From Aquabacterium sp. NJ1 (GTDB lineage Bacteria; Pseudomonadota; Gammaproteobacteria; Burkholderiales; Burkholderiaceae_C), in contig NZ_JRKM01000001.1 of the NCBI RefSeq assembly GCF_000768065.1, positions 2,790,001 through 2,854,000 of the forward strand: 64,000 nt of DNA, given 5' to 3'. This document shows, in pieces, positions 47,503 to 56,116 of the stretch (position 1 is the stretch's first letter; each line of letters starts with the position of its first letter). The position numbers and the translations under genes were made by a program. The notes under the pieces are model-generated. The model was not told the origin of the DNA. It ran no database searches and was given only the letters and a program-made list of their open reading frames with translations.

Positions 47503-49899
47503 GTGGATCGTTTGAGGTTTCTGCACGGGTTGCGCGGTCTGCACGGTCTGCGTGGCATGCGCCGGTGGGCCAGGCACCCCATCTGGTCCTGGGCGCTGGC
47601 CATGCTGGCCTTGCTGGCCGGCCTGCGCTGGTGGCCGCATGAGCCCTTGAGCCAGCAGGTCGGCGGCTCGGTGGCCGTGCTGGCCCGCGACGGCACGCTC
47701 ATGCGCCTGACGCTGGCCCCCGATCAGCAATACCGCTTGTGGGTGCCCTTGCAGCGCATCTCGCCCATCCTGGTGGACAGCGTGCTGCTGTACGAAGACC
47801 GGCGTTTTCGCTGGCACCCCGGCGTCAACCCGGCGGCCTTGCTGCGCAGCACCTGGCGCACCTTCACCGGTGCACGCCGCGAAGGCGGCTCCACCTTGAC
47901 GATGCAACTGGCGCGCCGCCTGTACCGGCTGGACACGCGCCATGTGCCGGGCAAGCTGCGGCAGATCGCCGCCGCGCTGTGGCTCGAAGCCCGCTACAGC
48001 AAGGACGAGATCCTGGAGGCCTACCTCAACACCGCGCCCTATGGCGCCAACATCGAAGGCGTCGAGGCCGCCAGCCTCATCTACTTCCACAAATCGGCCC
48101 AGGCGCTCACCATGCCCGAGGCCCTGACGCTGGCCGTCATCCCGCAGAACCCGGTCAAGCGCGTGGCCAGCCGCGGGCGCAATGCAGCGCTGCAAGGCGC
48201 CCGCGACCGCTTGTGGGGCATCTGGCAGCAACTGCACCCGCAGGATGCACGCCCGCACGCGCCCGAAGCCCTGCTGGCCCTGCCCGCCCAAGGCCGAGCC
48301 AGCCTGCCTTTCCTGGCCCCGCACCTCACCGACATGCTGCTGGCCCAGACGGCCAGCGGCGTCACCGAGGTCCACACCACCGCGGACCTGCGCATGCAAC
48401 GCACGGTCGAGCGGGTCATCAAGGCCTACATCCGTTCGCACGAGGACATCGGCATCCGCAATGCCAGCGCCATGCTGGTGGACGCGCAGACCATGGAGGT
48501 GCGCGCCATGGTCGGCTCGGCCGACTACCGCGATGCGGCCATCGAAGGCCAGGTCAACGGCACACTGGCCAAACGCTCGCCGGGCTCCACGCTCAAGCCC
48601 TTCATCTACGCGCTGGCGCTGGACCAGGGCCTGCTGCACCCGCGCACCATGCTCAAGGACGCGCCCACCTCCTTTGGGCCGTTCACACCCGAAAACTTCG
48701 ACGGCCAGTTCGTGGGGCCTTTGAGCGCGCAGGATGCGCTGATCCGCAGCCGCAACATCCCCGCCGTGGCCGTGGCTGCCAAGTTGAGCAAGCCCAATCT
48801 GTATGGCTTCTTGCAGCTCAACCAGATCAGCAAGCTCGAAAGCGAGTCGCACTACGGCCTGGCCTTGGTGCTCGGCGGCGGCGAAGTGACCATGGAAGAG
48901 CTGGCCCGCCTGTACGCCTTGCTGCCCAATGACGGCTTGATGCGCCCGCTGGCCTACACCACGGAACAAGCCGCCGAGCACGACGCCGCCCTGCGCAAAC
49001 AGGAGCTCTTGCAGGTCTTGAGCCCCGAAGCCGCCTTCATCACGCTGGACATGCTGCGCCAGTCACCCCGCCCCGACAGCGGCCTGCCCGCTCGCCCCGC
49101 CATCGCCTGGAAGACCGGCACCTCATGGGGCTTTCGGGATGCCTGGACAGCCGGTGTGTTCGGCCGCCATGTGCTGGTGGTGTGGATCGGGCGCTTCGAT
49201 GGCGCCAGCAACCCCGCCTACATCGGCATCCAGGCCGCTGCCCCGCTGTTCCTGCGCATCGTGGATGCCTTGCGTGCCGAGGGCCTGGACCCGGGTGAGA
49301 CGGCGCACCGTATCAGCCCCAACTTGCGCGAGGTCGAGGTCTGCACCGACACCGGCGGCCTGCCCGATGCCTTGTGCCCGGTGCGTAGCAAGACCTGGTT
49401 CATTGCCGGCAAGTCGCCCATCCTCCAGAGCACGCTGCACAAGGCCGTGTGGGTGGACGAGCGCACCGGCCAGGCCTTGTGCGGCCCGCATCCCGAGCAA
49501 CAGCCCCACGCCAAGCAGATCCTGATCGAGCAATGGGGCAGCGACATGCGGCGCCTGTTCAGGCAGGCCGGCTTGCCGCGGCGCCAGGCGCCCGTCAACG
49601 GCTGCCAGGGTGATGACCCGAATGCCGCTGCAGGCAGTGCCCCCAGCATCACCTCGCCCTTGCGCGGGGTGAGTTATGTGCTGCGGGCCAGCCACCCACA
49701 AGCCCTGACCTTGCGGGCCGATGGCGCGGCCGGCGTCAAGGCCTTGTACTGGTTTGCCGATGACGCCTTGATTGCGCGCGTGTTGCCTGGTGAGTCCGTG
49801 AGCTGGGTGCCACCTCAGCCCCGGCGCTACACGCTGCGCGTGGTGGACGATCAGGGCCGGGCGGATTCGCGTGAGCTGGCGGTGGAAGAAGCGCCCTGA
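47503..49899 (+). CDS. pbpC: penicillin-binding protein 1C
   Basis: A 798-residue bifunctional murein synthase. An N-terminal membrane anchor (WSWALAMLALLAGLRWW) comes first. The glycosyltransferase GT51 domain has catalytic Glu98 in YEDRRFRWHPGV and GGSTLTMQLAR. The transpeptidase has SPGSTLKPF with active Ser362 and Lys365, an SRN motif and KTGTSWGF. The C-terminal BiPBP_C domain starts around 700 (SPLRGVSYVLRA). The partner alpha-2-macroglobulin gene lies directly upstream, which is the classical pair. Start: GTG at 47503 has GAGGG six bases upstream; GTG at 47479 and ATG at 47557 remain possible. It polymerises and cross-links peptidoglycan, perhaps as a repair enzyme. Confidence 0.95.
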   Translation: MDRLRFLHGLRGLHGLRGMRRWARHPIWSWALAMLALLAGLRWWPHEPLSQQVGGSVAVLARDGTLMRLTLAPDQQYRLWVPLQRISPILVDSVLLYEDRRFRWHPGVNPAALLRSTWRTFTGARREGGSTLTMQLARRLYRLDTRHVPGKLRQIAAALWLEARYSKDEILEAYLNTAPYGANIEGVEAASLIYFHKSAQALTMPEALTLAVIPQNPVKRVASRGRNAALQGARDRLWGIWQQLHPQDARPHAPEALLALPAQGRASLPFLAPHLTDMLLAQTASGVTEVHTTADLRMQRTVERVIKAYIRSHEDIGIRNASAMLVDAQTMEVRAMVGSADYRDAAIEGQVNGTLAKRSPGSTLKPFIYALALDQGLLHPRTMLKDAPTSFGPFTPENFDGQFVGPLSAQDALIRSRNIPAVAVAAKLSKPNLYGFLQLNQISKLESESHYGLALVLGGGEVTMEELARLYALLPNDGLMRPLAYTTEQAAEHDAALRKQELLQVLSPEAAFITLDMLRQSPRPDSGLPARPAIAWKTGTSWGFRDAWTAGVFGRHVLVVWIGRFDGASNPAYIGIQAAAPLFLRIVDALRAEGLDPGETAHRISPNLREVEVCTDTGGLPDALCPVRSKTWFIAGKSPILQSTLHKAVWVDERTGQALCGPHPEQQPHAKQILIEQWGSDMRRLFRQAGLPRRQAPVNGCQGDDPNAAAGSAPSITSPLRGVSYVLRASHPQALTLRADGAAGVKALYWFADDALIARVLPGESVSWVPPQPRRYTLRVVDDQGRADSRELAVEEAP

Positions 49900-49926
49900 T
49901 CCGCCCTGAACCGCGCTGAGCCGGCT

Positions 49927-52734
49927 TCAGCCGGGCAGCCCGTCCATCACCACCTGCCAGAGCTTTTCCGGGTAGCCCGCCATGCCATCGGCCGTGAACA
50001 CGCGCTGGCCGATGCGCAGGCCCAGCTGCCGGTAGCTCTCCCACTGGGCTTCGTCGAAGAACTGGTCCATCGTGGTCTCTTGCGGGAAGCGCGCGTGCGT
50101 GTCGTGGTACTGCTCGATGTCCACCCCCACATGGGCCAGCAGCGTGGGCTTGATCAGGATGATGCGGGCAAACAGGGCGCCCGGCGCCACACCGCGATCC
50201 GCACTGCGCTCGGTCCCCAGCACGTCCAGCAGGATGGCGCAACGGCCACTGCGTTCGGGCAGCTGGCCATCGGCGCCGCGCTTGAAGTCTTCGGGGCGCG
50301 CAAACACCTGGTTGAGCAGGGCCTCGCCATGCGCGCGTTTGTGCACGCGGATCTCCAGCCCATGGTCGATGCGCACCAGACGCGTGAGGTTGGCCAGGTC
50401 TTCGAACTGGTAGTCCGGGTCGCAGCCGCAGTCGGCCACCACGATCAGGCGAACCTGCCTGGGGCGATCGGTGCGCAGCAACTCGTAGATGGCCAGGTTC
50501 TCGAAGTGCCCGCCGTCCGACAGGTACTGGTAGGGCCGGTGGTCGCCATAGAACAGGCCACGCAGTTCGTCGAACAGGTAGGTCTGGGTGGGGAAGGCCT
50601 TGCGCCACCCGCTCTCCTGCATGGCGGGCGTGGGCGGCAGGCCCTTCCACCAGCGGCCCAGGCGCACATTGGCAAAACCCATCGCCAGCGAGATGCCCAG
50701 ATCGGTGCCCCGCCCCAGCCCGGTTGAAAACGCCGCGCCCGACACGCCCAGCCATTCACCAAACGACAGGGGGAAGGCCAGCTCGGACTCGTCGCTGCCA
50801 TTGCCCAGCGGGTAGGCATCCTGGTCCATGTAGATGCCACCGGGCGCCACCACCAGGGGCTTGCCCTTGCGGTCACGCTGCACCAGTTGCTCACCGGGGC
50901 TCACGCTCTGGTTGACGCACACATTGACGTAGTGGATGGGTGCCAGCGGGTTGCGGTGGATCTCGGCGGTGGACAGGCTGTCGCCCTTGATGGGCTCGGC
51001 CACGTCCCGGGCTTCGTGCCCGGCATCCGGCGCAAAGCGGGTATGGTTGGTGGCACCCAGGTAAGCGCGCGTGATGCGCGAGCTGTAGAGGCTTTGCAGC
51101 GTGGACAGGTTCAGGAAACCAGGGAAGCGCCCCACCACCACGGCCATCAAGCTGAACAGGCCCAGGGCGCCCAGTGCATACACCATGGCCTGGCGCGCCA
51201 GCGCGGCGTTCCAGAACACATTGGGGTTGACCTGCCCGTTCGGCCAGGTGACCTTGAGCAGGGCGATGTCCAGCGAAGCAGCCAGGGTCAGCCACAACAG
51301 GCCACCCACCGCGCCAGCGATCAAGGGCACGGGCAGCTTCTGGAGCAGCCCGCCCTTGCCGGCTTTCTGCTCGTCACCCAGCTGTTGCGCGCCGGCCTTG
51401 AGCAGCCACACCAGGCCCGCCATCAAGGCCGATACCAGCGCCGCGTGCTTGTAGGACAGCCACAGCCAGGCCGTCTGCGCGATCGTCTCGACGCCGGCCA
51501 GCGCCGCCACGGCCAGCGCCACCATGAGGCTGGTGCTCAGCCAGCGGGTCAGCAGCACGCGTTGCAGCGAGATGGAGCCTTGCGGCGAATGGCGCGCGCG
51601 CCGCGTCGAGACCATGTACCAGCCAATCGACAAGACCGTGCTCGCACCCAGTACGAGCAGCACGGCGGCGAGAGGTGGCCATGAGGAATGGCCCTGCTTC
51701 ACCACGCCGGCCAGCCCCAGCAGCACCACGCCGAGCAGCAGGCCCAGCACGGAAGCCCAGCTCCAGTACTGCGGCGGCGAGGCCAGGTGGTCGTGCAACT
51801 CGGCATCGCCGGCGCGGTTGCCTTGTTCACGCGAACTCATCACATTGAGCCGGTTGACGATGCGCATGGCACCCGTGCGTCCCGGTGTCGGGTGCGAGTA
51901 CCAGTAGGCCATGCCCAGCGGGAGCCCCGCCAGCAGCAAGACCACGCCGCACAGGGCCCAGGTGGGGCTCCACCAGATCAGGGTGTCGCTGCCTTGGGCC
52001 TGGTTGAGCAGTTGCGCCTCCAGGTCATTGAAGGGCAGCCAGTAGGTGGCCAGCGCCCAGCGCACGGCCTGGAGCAAGGCCAGCACGACGAGCAGCACCG
52101 AGGCCACCACATACTGCGTGGCAAACCAGTTGCGCACGGCAATGGTGATGCCGTAGAACAGGTCGCCGGTGCCACTGGGCGCCATGTAGCGGCCGTTGTC
52201 GCGCAGCCAGGCCAGCGCCGTGCGGCCCGGGTGCCGGGGCTCGTACTGGCTGCTGCGGTGGATGCGACCGGGCGGTTCTTCCTTCAGGGCTTCATAGGCG
52301 CGTTGCGTCGTCTCCAGCGCCGTTTCATGGTGCGTGCCTGACAGGCGCCCGCGCACGAACAGGCTGCTGAAGAAACCACCGATGTAGCCCCCGCCACTGA
52401 CCGTGCTCAAGAAGTCGAACTGCGCCAGCAAGGGCCAGCGCGGCTGAGCGGGCTGGGCACCGGCCGGGTCTTCGGTCTTGGCCAGGGCCTGCAGCACGCC
52501 CAGGCAGAAGGTGGCGCTGCGGATGCCGCCGCCCGACAGGGCCAGGGCCCATTGCGCACCGGGCGCGTGTGAAGCCGGCGCAGGCGTGGGCGCATCCCAG
52601 GTGGCCTCGTCGCCGCGCTCAGGGTGCGGCGCTTCGGGGCGAACAATGCCCAGTGCCGTACGCCGGGCCCGGGCCCGGCTGACTTCCTCATGTGCACTGG
52701 GGGCGTGGCCGGTGGGCGTGTGGTCTGTGGGCAT
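49927..52734 (-). CDS. patatin-like phospholipase with catalytic domain split by about eight membrane helices
   Basis: A 935-residue protein. The N-terminal part holds the oxyanion loop LALSGGGIRSATFCLGVLQA (from about 64) and the nucleophile elbow STVSGGGYIGG with Ser113. A middle region (about 185-560) contains roughly eight hydrophobic helices (for example VVASVLLVVLALLQAV, WASVLGLLLGVVLLGLAGVV, LIAGAVGGLLWLTLAA). The second catalytic half follows, with LSDGGHFENLAIYELL (Asp740) giving the Ser-Asp dyad of patatin/cPLA2-type lipases. It would act on membrane lipids at or inside the inner membrane. The ATG at 52734 was chosen over GTG at 52761, which lies within the end of the previous gene. 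It is the last gene of the eight-gene operon, 7 bases after the lysozyme-like gene. Confidence 0.85.
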   Translation of the reverse strand: MPTDHTPTGHAPSAHEEVSRARARRTALGIVRPEAPHPERGDEATWDAPTPAPASHAPGAQWALALSGGGIRSATFCLGVLQALAKTEDPAGAQPAQPRWPLLAQFDFLSTVSGGGYIGGFFSSLFVRGRLSGTHHETALETTQRAYEALKEEPPGRIHRSSQYEPRHPGRTALAWLRDNGRYMAPSGTGDLFYGITIAVRNWFATQYVVASVLLVVLALLQAVRWALATYWLPFNDLEAQLLNQAQGSDTLIWWSPTWALCGVVLLLAGLPLGMAYWYSHPTPGRTGAMRIVNRLNVMSSREQGNRAGDAELHDHLASPPQYWSWASVLGLLLGVVLLGLAGVVKQGHSSWPPLAAVLLVLGASTVLSIGWYMVSTRRARHSPQGSISLQRVLLTRWLSTSLMVALAVAALAGVETIAQTAWLWLSYKHAALVSALMAGLVWLLKAGAQQLGDEQKAGKGGLLQKLPVPLIAGAVGGLLWLTLAASLDIALLKVTWPNGQVNPNVFWNAALARQAMVYALGALGLFSLMAVVVGRFPGFLNLSTLQSLYSSRITRAYLGATNHTRFAPDAGHEARDVAEPIKGDSLSTAEIHRNPLAPIHYVNVCVNQSVSPGEQLVQRDRKGKPLVVAPGGIYMDQDAYPLGNGSDESELAFPLSFGEWLGVSGAAFSTGLGRGTDLGISLAMGFANVRLGRWWKGLPPTPAMQESGWRKAFPTQTYLFDELRGLFYGDHRPYQYLSDGGHFENLAIYELLRTDRPRQVRLIVVADCGCDPDYQFEDLANLTRLVRIDHGLEIRVHKRAHGEALLNQVFARPEDFKRGADGQLPERSGRCAILLDVLGTERSADRGVAPGALFARIILIKPTLLAHVGVDIEQYHDTHARFPQETTMDQFFDEAQWESYRQLGLRIGQRVFTADGMAGYPEKLWQVVMDGLPG

Positions 52735-52741
52735 GGCGGGC

Positions 52742-53545
52742 TCAGGCGGCGCGTGGGTCACCCAGCAGGTAGTGGCCGAACACCTGTTTGTAGGCGGCAG
52801 ATGTCAGGTCACCCAGCTTGCCGTCTTCGCGCAGGAAGACGCCGGGGAACTGGTTGAGGAAGTGCTGCAAGGCGATGCCGCCGGGGGCCACCACCTTGGG
52901 GTTGTAGCGCAGCGCCGCACCCGGCCCGGCAATGGCATCGGCCAGCTTGGGTTGCGTCGTGTGCGAGGCCGCGTCCACCGCACCCTTTTCGGCGAGTCGG
53001 CGCAACAAGGCCGCGGCCCCGATCTGTTTGGACACGGCGGTGGGCGACCAGAGACCGTCCTTCACATACTTGCCGCACTTGTACTGGTTGGTGCTGGCCC
53101 ACAGGTAGGGCGACTTCACCTCGGGGTGGTAGGTGCGGTAGCCCCAGCCGTTGTACGACTCCCACTTGAACAGGATGCCGGGGATGCTCCAGTCCGTCCA
53201 CTGCGGGTAGCGGTCGAACGCGAGGGCGTCGTTGGCGCTGTCTTCCCAGCTGAAGGGCGGCTGGCCGGTCTTGGGCCGCCCCGCGGGCACGTTGACGGTG
53301 CGCCGGGTCAGCGGGTCGCCATTGTGCAGATGGCATTTGAAGTCCAGCCCCGCCTCCATGGCATGGATCACCCCCACCACATACCAGGGCACGCCGATGG
53401 GGTCGGCCACACCGCGGTAACGGGCTTCGCTGCCCATGATCTGGCTGGCCTGCTTGTTCACCACGGACGCGACGTCAGGGTTGATCTGGCAGGTGTCAAA
53501 CAGCTGCTGGTATTCGGCGCGAAGGGCGGCGCTCAAGGTGGGCAT
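52742..53545 (-). CDS. lysozyme-like (muramidase-type) protein
   Basis: A 267-residue protein with no signal peptide. The segment WYVVGVIHAMEAGLDF (Glu64 the likely catalytic acid), then LHNGDPLTRRTVNVPAGRP and PPFSWEDSANDAL, then YNGWGYRTYHPEVKSPYLWA, is typical of a stand-alone lysozyme family found in many bacteria and phages. It would cleave peptidoglycan glycan strands. The C-terminal 60 residues look like a peptidoglycan-binding helical domain (DGKLGDLTSAAYKQVF). AGAGG precedes the ATG. It lies between the exported DUF6916-type gene and the lipase gene. How it leaves the cell without a signal is unclear. Confidence 0.82.
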   Translation of the reverse strand: MPTLSAALRAEYQQLFDTCQINPDVASVVNKQASQIMGSEARYRGVADPIGVPWYVVGVIHAMEAGLDFKCHLHNGDPLTRRTVNVPAGRPKTGQPPFSWEDSANDALAFDRYPQWTDWSIPGILFKWESYNGWGYRTYHPEVKSPYLWASTNQYKCGKYVKDGLWSPTAVSKQIGAAALLRRLAEKGAVDAASHTTQPKLADAIAGPGAALRYNPKVVAPGGIALQHFLNQFPGVFLREDGKLGDLTSAAYKQVFGHYLLGDPRAA

Positions 53546-53570
53546 GGGTCATCCTCTGAGTTGGGCTCGC

Positions 53571-53987
53571 TCAGGTCAGCAGGCTGAAGTGGGCGGCGTA
53601 GCTGATGTGTTCACCGTGCCTGACGGGCTCCAGGTACATGGCCACATCGCCGGTCTGCGCGTGCTGCAGCGTGTACAGGCCGGGCCGCAAAGGCAGCGCC
53701 CGGGGGCCTTCGAAAGACAAGGTGAACTGCTCGATGCCAGTGTGCGGCGCAGCGTGTGCGCTTTCGATGACATCGCTCAACATCAGTGCCACGGGCCGGC
53801 CCAGTGTGGTGCGGCAGTCAAAGCGCAGGCCTTGCAGCGTCTGCCATCGGGCGAGCTGGGGCATTGTGGTGAGGGCGCCTTCATATGGGGTGGCATTGGC
53901 CGGGGCCCGTGCCGCCCAGGCTGCGCCCATGGTGGCGCCGCTCAGCAGCACACCCCCGCCATGGACGAGAAAGTCACGCTTGTTCAT
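53571..53987 (-). CDS. small exported protein (Tat-like signal), DUF6916 type
   Basis: A 138-residue protein. The N-terminus KRDFLVHGGGVLLSGATMGAAW looks like a twin-arginine signal with Lys-Arg instead of Arg-Arg, cleaving near AARA. The rest is a small all-beta-looking domain (LALMLSDVIESAHA... QFTLSFEGPRALPLRPGLYTLQHAQTGDVAMYLEPV is read in pieces) of the kind labelled DUF6916, often found near microcystin-dependent / tail-collar genes. The function is unknown. Its first 14 bases overlap the end of the GNAT gene. GGAG nine bases upstream supports the start. Confidence 0.75.
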   Translation of the reverse strand: MNKRDFLVHGGGVLLSGATMGAAWAARAPANATPYEGALTTMPQLARWQTLQGLRFDCRTTLGRPVALMLSDVIESAHAAPHTGIEQFTLSFEGPRALPLRPGLYTLQHAQTGDVAMYLEPVRHGEHISYAAHFSLLT

Positions 53988-54522
53988 GTTGGGTCTCCAT
54001 CACAACAGTCGGTAGTCGGGTCATGGCCTGGTAGAGGCCTGCCGCGCCCTGGGTGTCAAAGCCCAGGCGGGCATACCAATGGCGCACGGGGTTGTCGATC
54101 ATCACGTGCAGGTGGGTGGCGCGGCCCATCGCATCGGCCAGATGCAGCAGGGTGTGCAGGCAGGTGCGCGCCCCGCCTTGACGCTGGAAGGCGGGCAGCA
54201 CGGTGATGTCCAGCACACGCACCCCGGCCTCGTCTTCATGCAGCCACAAGCGGCCGGCGACCTGGCCTTGATGGTGGATCAGCAGTTCCACAGCGCCCGG
54301 GTAATGCGCGGCCACCGAGCGGCGCTGGGCTTGCATCTGCACGGCGATGAACACGTCGCGCTGCACCTGGTCGGGTGGCAGCAGGCTCAGTTCGATCTGG
54401 CGCGTGCTGGCAAACACCTCGCGCAACACGGCCTGATCGGCCTGCGTGGCCCGGGTGCAGCGCCAGTCGCCCGTCAGAGACGACAGCAGCTGCGTGATCA
54501 GGCTGGCGTCTTCCTTCATCAT
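53974..54522 (-). CDS. GNAT family N-acetyltransferase
   Basis: A 182-residue protein starting MMKEDASLITQLLSS. The GNAT fold is visible: strand VLDITVLPAFQRQGGARTCL with the acetyl-CoA loop Q-x-x-G-x-A, then HLADAMGRATHLHVMIDNP and HWYARLGFDTQG, the usual C-terminal N-x-x-A/H-x-x-x-Y-x-x-x-GF end. The substrate is unknown. The start overlaps the stop of the first tail-collar gene (TGATG), and its end overlaps the DUF6916-type gene, so it is firmly part of the operon. It may modify one of the operon's products, but this is inference. Confidence 0.88.
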   Translation of the reverse strand: MMKEDASLITQLLSSLTGDWRCTRATQADQAVLREVFASTRQIELSLLPPDQVQRDVFIAVQMQAQRRSVAAHYPGAVELLIHHQGQVAGRLWLHEDEAGVRVLDITVLPAFQRQGGARTCLHTLLHLADAMGRATHLHVMIDNPVRHWYARLGFDTQGAAGLYQAMTRLPTVVMETQHEQA

Positions 54523-55043
54523 CACTGGCGAGGCGGGTAGATCCCTTGCATCGCGATGATGAAGTTGAGCACCAGCGCGGGATGCTGGTTGTTGTGCGCC
54601 CAGCCTGCACCATTGCCCTGCACCGCGGTGCCGGCCATCGGGGCTGCGTTGCCCTGCGCGTGATACAGCGCGGTGTTGTCGCTGCTGCGCGCCCACATGG
54701 ATTGAGGGCTGGGTTGTTTGCTGTCCGGTGCAACTGCGCTTTGCACGGCGTGGTTATGCTGGGGCATCTCGGACAGCGTCAAGGTATGTTGGGCTTCGCC
54801 GCTCGCCTCACCCAGATCGCGCGACGTCAGTCCAGGGCCACTACCGGCCCCTAGCGGCATCCGGCCTTGCAGATTGGGCAAGGCGAAGGTGCTCTTGCCG
54901 TCGCCGCCATACGTGGTGCCCAGAAGAGAAAACAAGGCTGTGTTCTGGGAGATGGGCAGCAACTGCCCGTTGCACAAGGCCCAGCCAGTCGGGGCAAAGT
55001 TGCCTGCAAACAGCCTGATCTCGCCGACAAAAGCATCACTCAT
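54522..55043 (-). CDS. phage tail-collar domain protein (microcystin-dependent-protein family), copy 1
   Basis: A 173-residue protein. MSDAFVGEIRLFAGNFAP, GWALCNGQLLPISQNTALFS, LLGTTYGGDGKSTFALPNLQ and GRMPLGAG are the Tail_Collar (PF07484) signature, followed by a HTLTLSEMPQHNHAV motif, a variable Ser/Ala/Gln region and the conserved end NNQHPALVLNFIIAMQGIYP. Such proteins share a fold with phage tail-fibre tips and trimerise; in bacteria they are known as MdpB-like microcystin-dependent proteins with unknown role. AAAGGA supports the start. It is third of three tandem paralogs in transcription order, 11 bases after copy 2. Confidence 0.92.
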   Translation of the reverse strand: MSDAFVGEIRLFAGNFAPTGWALCNGQLLPISQNTALFSLLGTTYGGDGKSTFALPNLQGRMPLGAGSGPGLTSRDLGEASGEAQHTLTLSEMPQHNHAVQSAVAPDSKQPSPQSMWARSSDNTALYHAQGNAAPMAGTAVQGNGAGWAHNNQHPALVLNFIIAMQGIYPPRQ

Positions 55044-55054
55044 CTGGAGTCCTT

Positions 55055-55576
55055 TCAGCCTTGTGACGGGAAGATGCCGAACAAGGAGATGATGAAGTTC
55101 AGGCCCAGGAAGGGCGCCATGTTGTTGTGCGGCTGGTTGCCGCCGGTGGCCATCAGGGCCTGGGGCGCCAGGGCACCGCCACCGGGCGTGCTGCCGTAGA
55201 AGTTGGTGCTCGCGGCCGCGCCGGTGAGGCTGCCGGCCACGCCATTGGCCGTGCTGGCGGGCGTCGTCGTGGCATTGAGCACGTGGTTGTGGCTGGGCAT
55301 CTGGCTCGGGGTCAGGGTGACCTGCTCCACCCCCGCTGACTGCCCCATCACGCGCGGGCTCAAATTCAACCCTGTGCCCTGGTGCAAGGGCACGCGACCA
55401 CGCATGTCGGGCAGCGCAAAGGTCGTTTGACCGTCTCCGCCATAAGTGGTGCCTATCAGATTGAACAACACCTCATTTTCAGCGATCGACAACATGCTGC
55501 CGTCACAGAAAGACCAGCCAACAGGAGCGAAATTACCCGCAAACAAGCGTATCTCGCCAACATAGGGTTCAGCCAT
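55055..55576 (-). CDS. phage tail-collar domain protein, copy 2
   Basis: A 173-residue paralog: MAEPYVGEIRLFAGNFAPVG, GWSFCDGSMLSIAENEVLFN, LIGTTYGGDGQTTFALPDMR, GRVPLHQGTGLN, LTPSQMPSHNHVL, an Ala/Gly/Ser/Thr-rich middle (GVAGSLTGAAASTNFYGST) and NNMAPFLGLNFIISLFGIFP. The collar domain is intact. The middle differs strongly from copies 1 and 3, as expected for receptor- or ligand-contacting tips. A GGAG ribosome site is present; it begins 13 bases after copy 3. Confidence 0.92.
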   Translation of the reverse strand: MAEPYVGEIRLFAGNFAPVGWSFCDGSMLSIAENEVLFNLIGTTYGGDGQTTFALPDMRGRVPLHQGTGLNLSPRVMGQSAGVEQVTLTPSQMPSHNHVLNATTTPASTANGVAGSLTGAAASTNFYGSTPGGGALAPQALMATGGNQPHNNMAPFLGLNFIISLFGIFPSQG

Positions 55577-55589
55577 GAGGTCTCCGTAC

Positions 55590-56102
55590 TCAGTTGCGTG
55601 AGGGAAAGATGCCGGTCAGGGCAATGATGAAGTTGAGCGTCAGAAACGGCTGCATGTTTTCGTGCGGCTGGCTGGCGCCGCTTGGCGCGATCGCTTGCGG
55701 GCTCATGGGCTGGAGGGTCGAGGCCCCTGGCGCATAGATGTCCTTGCCACCTCGCCCCTTGGCTGCGAGCAAGTTGCCCTCCGGCGAGGTGTTGTTGGCC
55801 AGGTCGGTGCTACCTTGCAGGCCATGAGCATGCGCAGGGATTTCGTTGACTGTCAGCGTATGAGCCTCAGCACCGACGCTTTCTCCCAGCGTCATGGTTC
55901 CACCGGCGTGAGCCGGGCTGCGACCACGCAGGTCAGGCAAGGCAAAGGTGGTCTGACCATTGCCTCCGTATGTTGTGCCCAGAATGGCAAACAGCGCCTG
56001 ATTCTGCGAGATCGGCAGCAACTGTCCATTGCACAAGGCCCAGCCCTTGGGCGCAAACCCAAAACTGGTTTGACGGATTTCGCCCAGAAAGGGTGTCCCC
56101 AT
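55590..56102 (-). CDS. phage tail-collar domain protein, copy 3
   Basis: A 170-residue paralog: MGTPFLGEIRQTSFGFAPKG, GWALCNGQLLPISQNQALFA, ILGTTYGGNGQTTFALPDLR, GRSPAHAGGTM, LTVNEIPAHAHGLQ, a variable middle (NTSPEGNLLAAKGRGGKDIY) and HENMQPFLTLNFIIALTGIF. An AGGAG ribosome site precedes the ATG. It is the first collar gene transcribed, 14 bases after the PEP-CTERM gene. It is more distant from copies 1 and 2 near the N-terminus (IRQTSFGFAP versus IRLFAGNFAP). Confidence 0.92.
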   Translation of the reverse strand: MGTPFLGEIRQTSFGFAPKGWALCNGQLLPISQNQALFAILGTTYGGNGQTTFALPDLRGRSPAHAGGTMTLGESVGAEAHTLTVNEIPAHAHGLQGSTDLANNTSPEGNLLAAKGRGGKDIYAPGASTLQPMSPQAIAPSGASQPHENMQPFLTLNFIIALTGIFPSRN

Positions 56103-56116
56103 GACGCGCTCCTGCC

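Noticed and set aside
46801..48981. 726-codon open frame on the minus strand
   Set aside because: It spans the end of the macroglobulin gene and the start of pbpC on the other strand and carries no recognisable domain.
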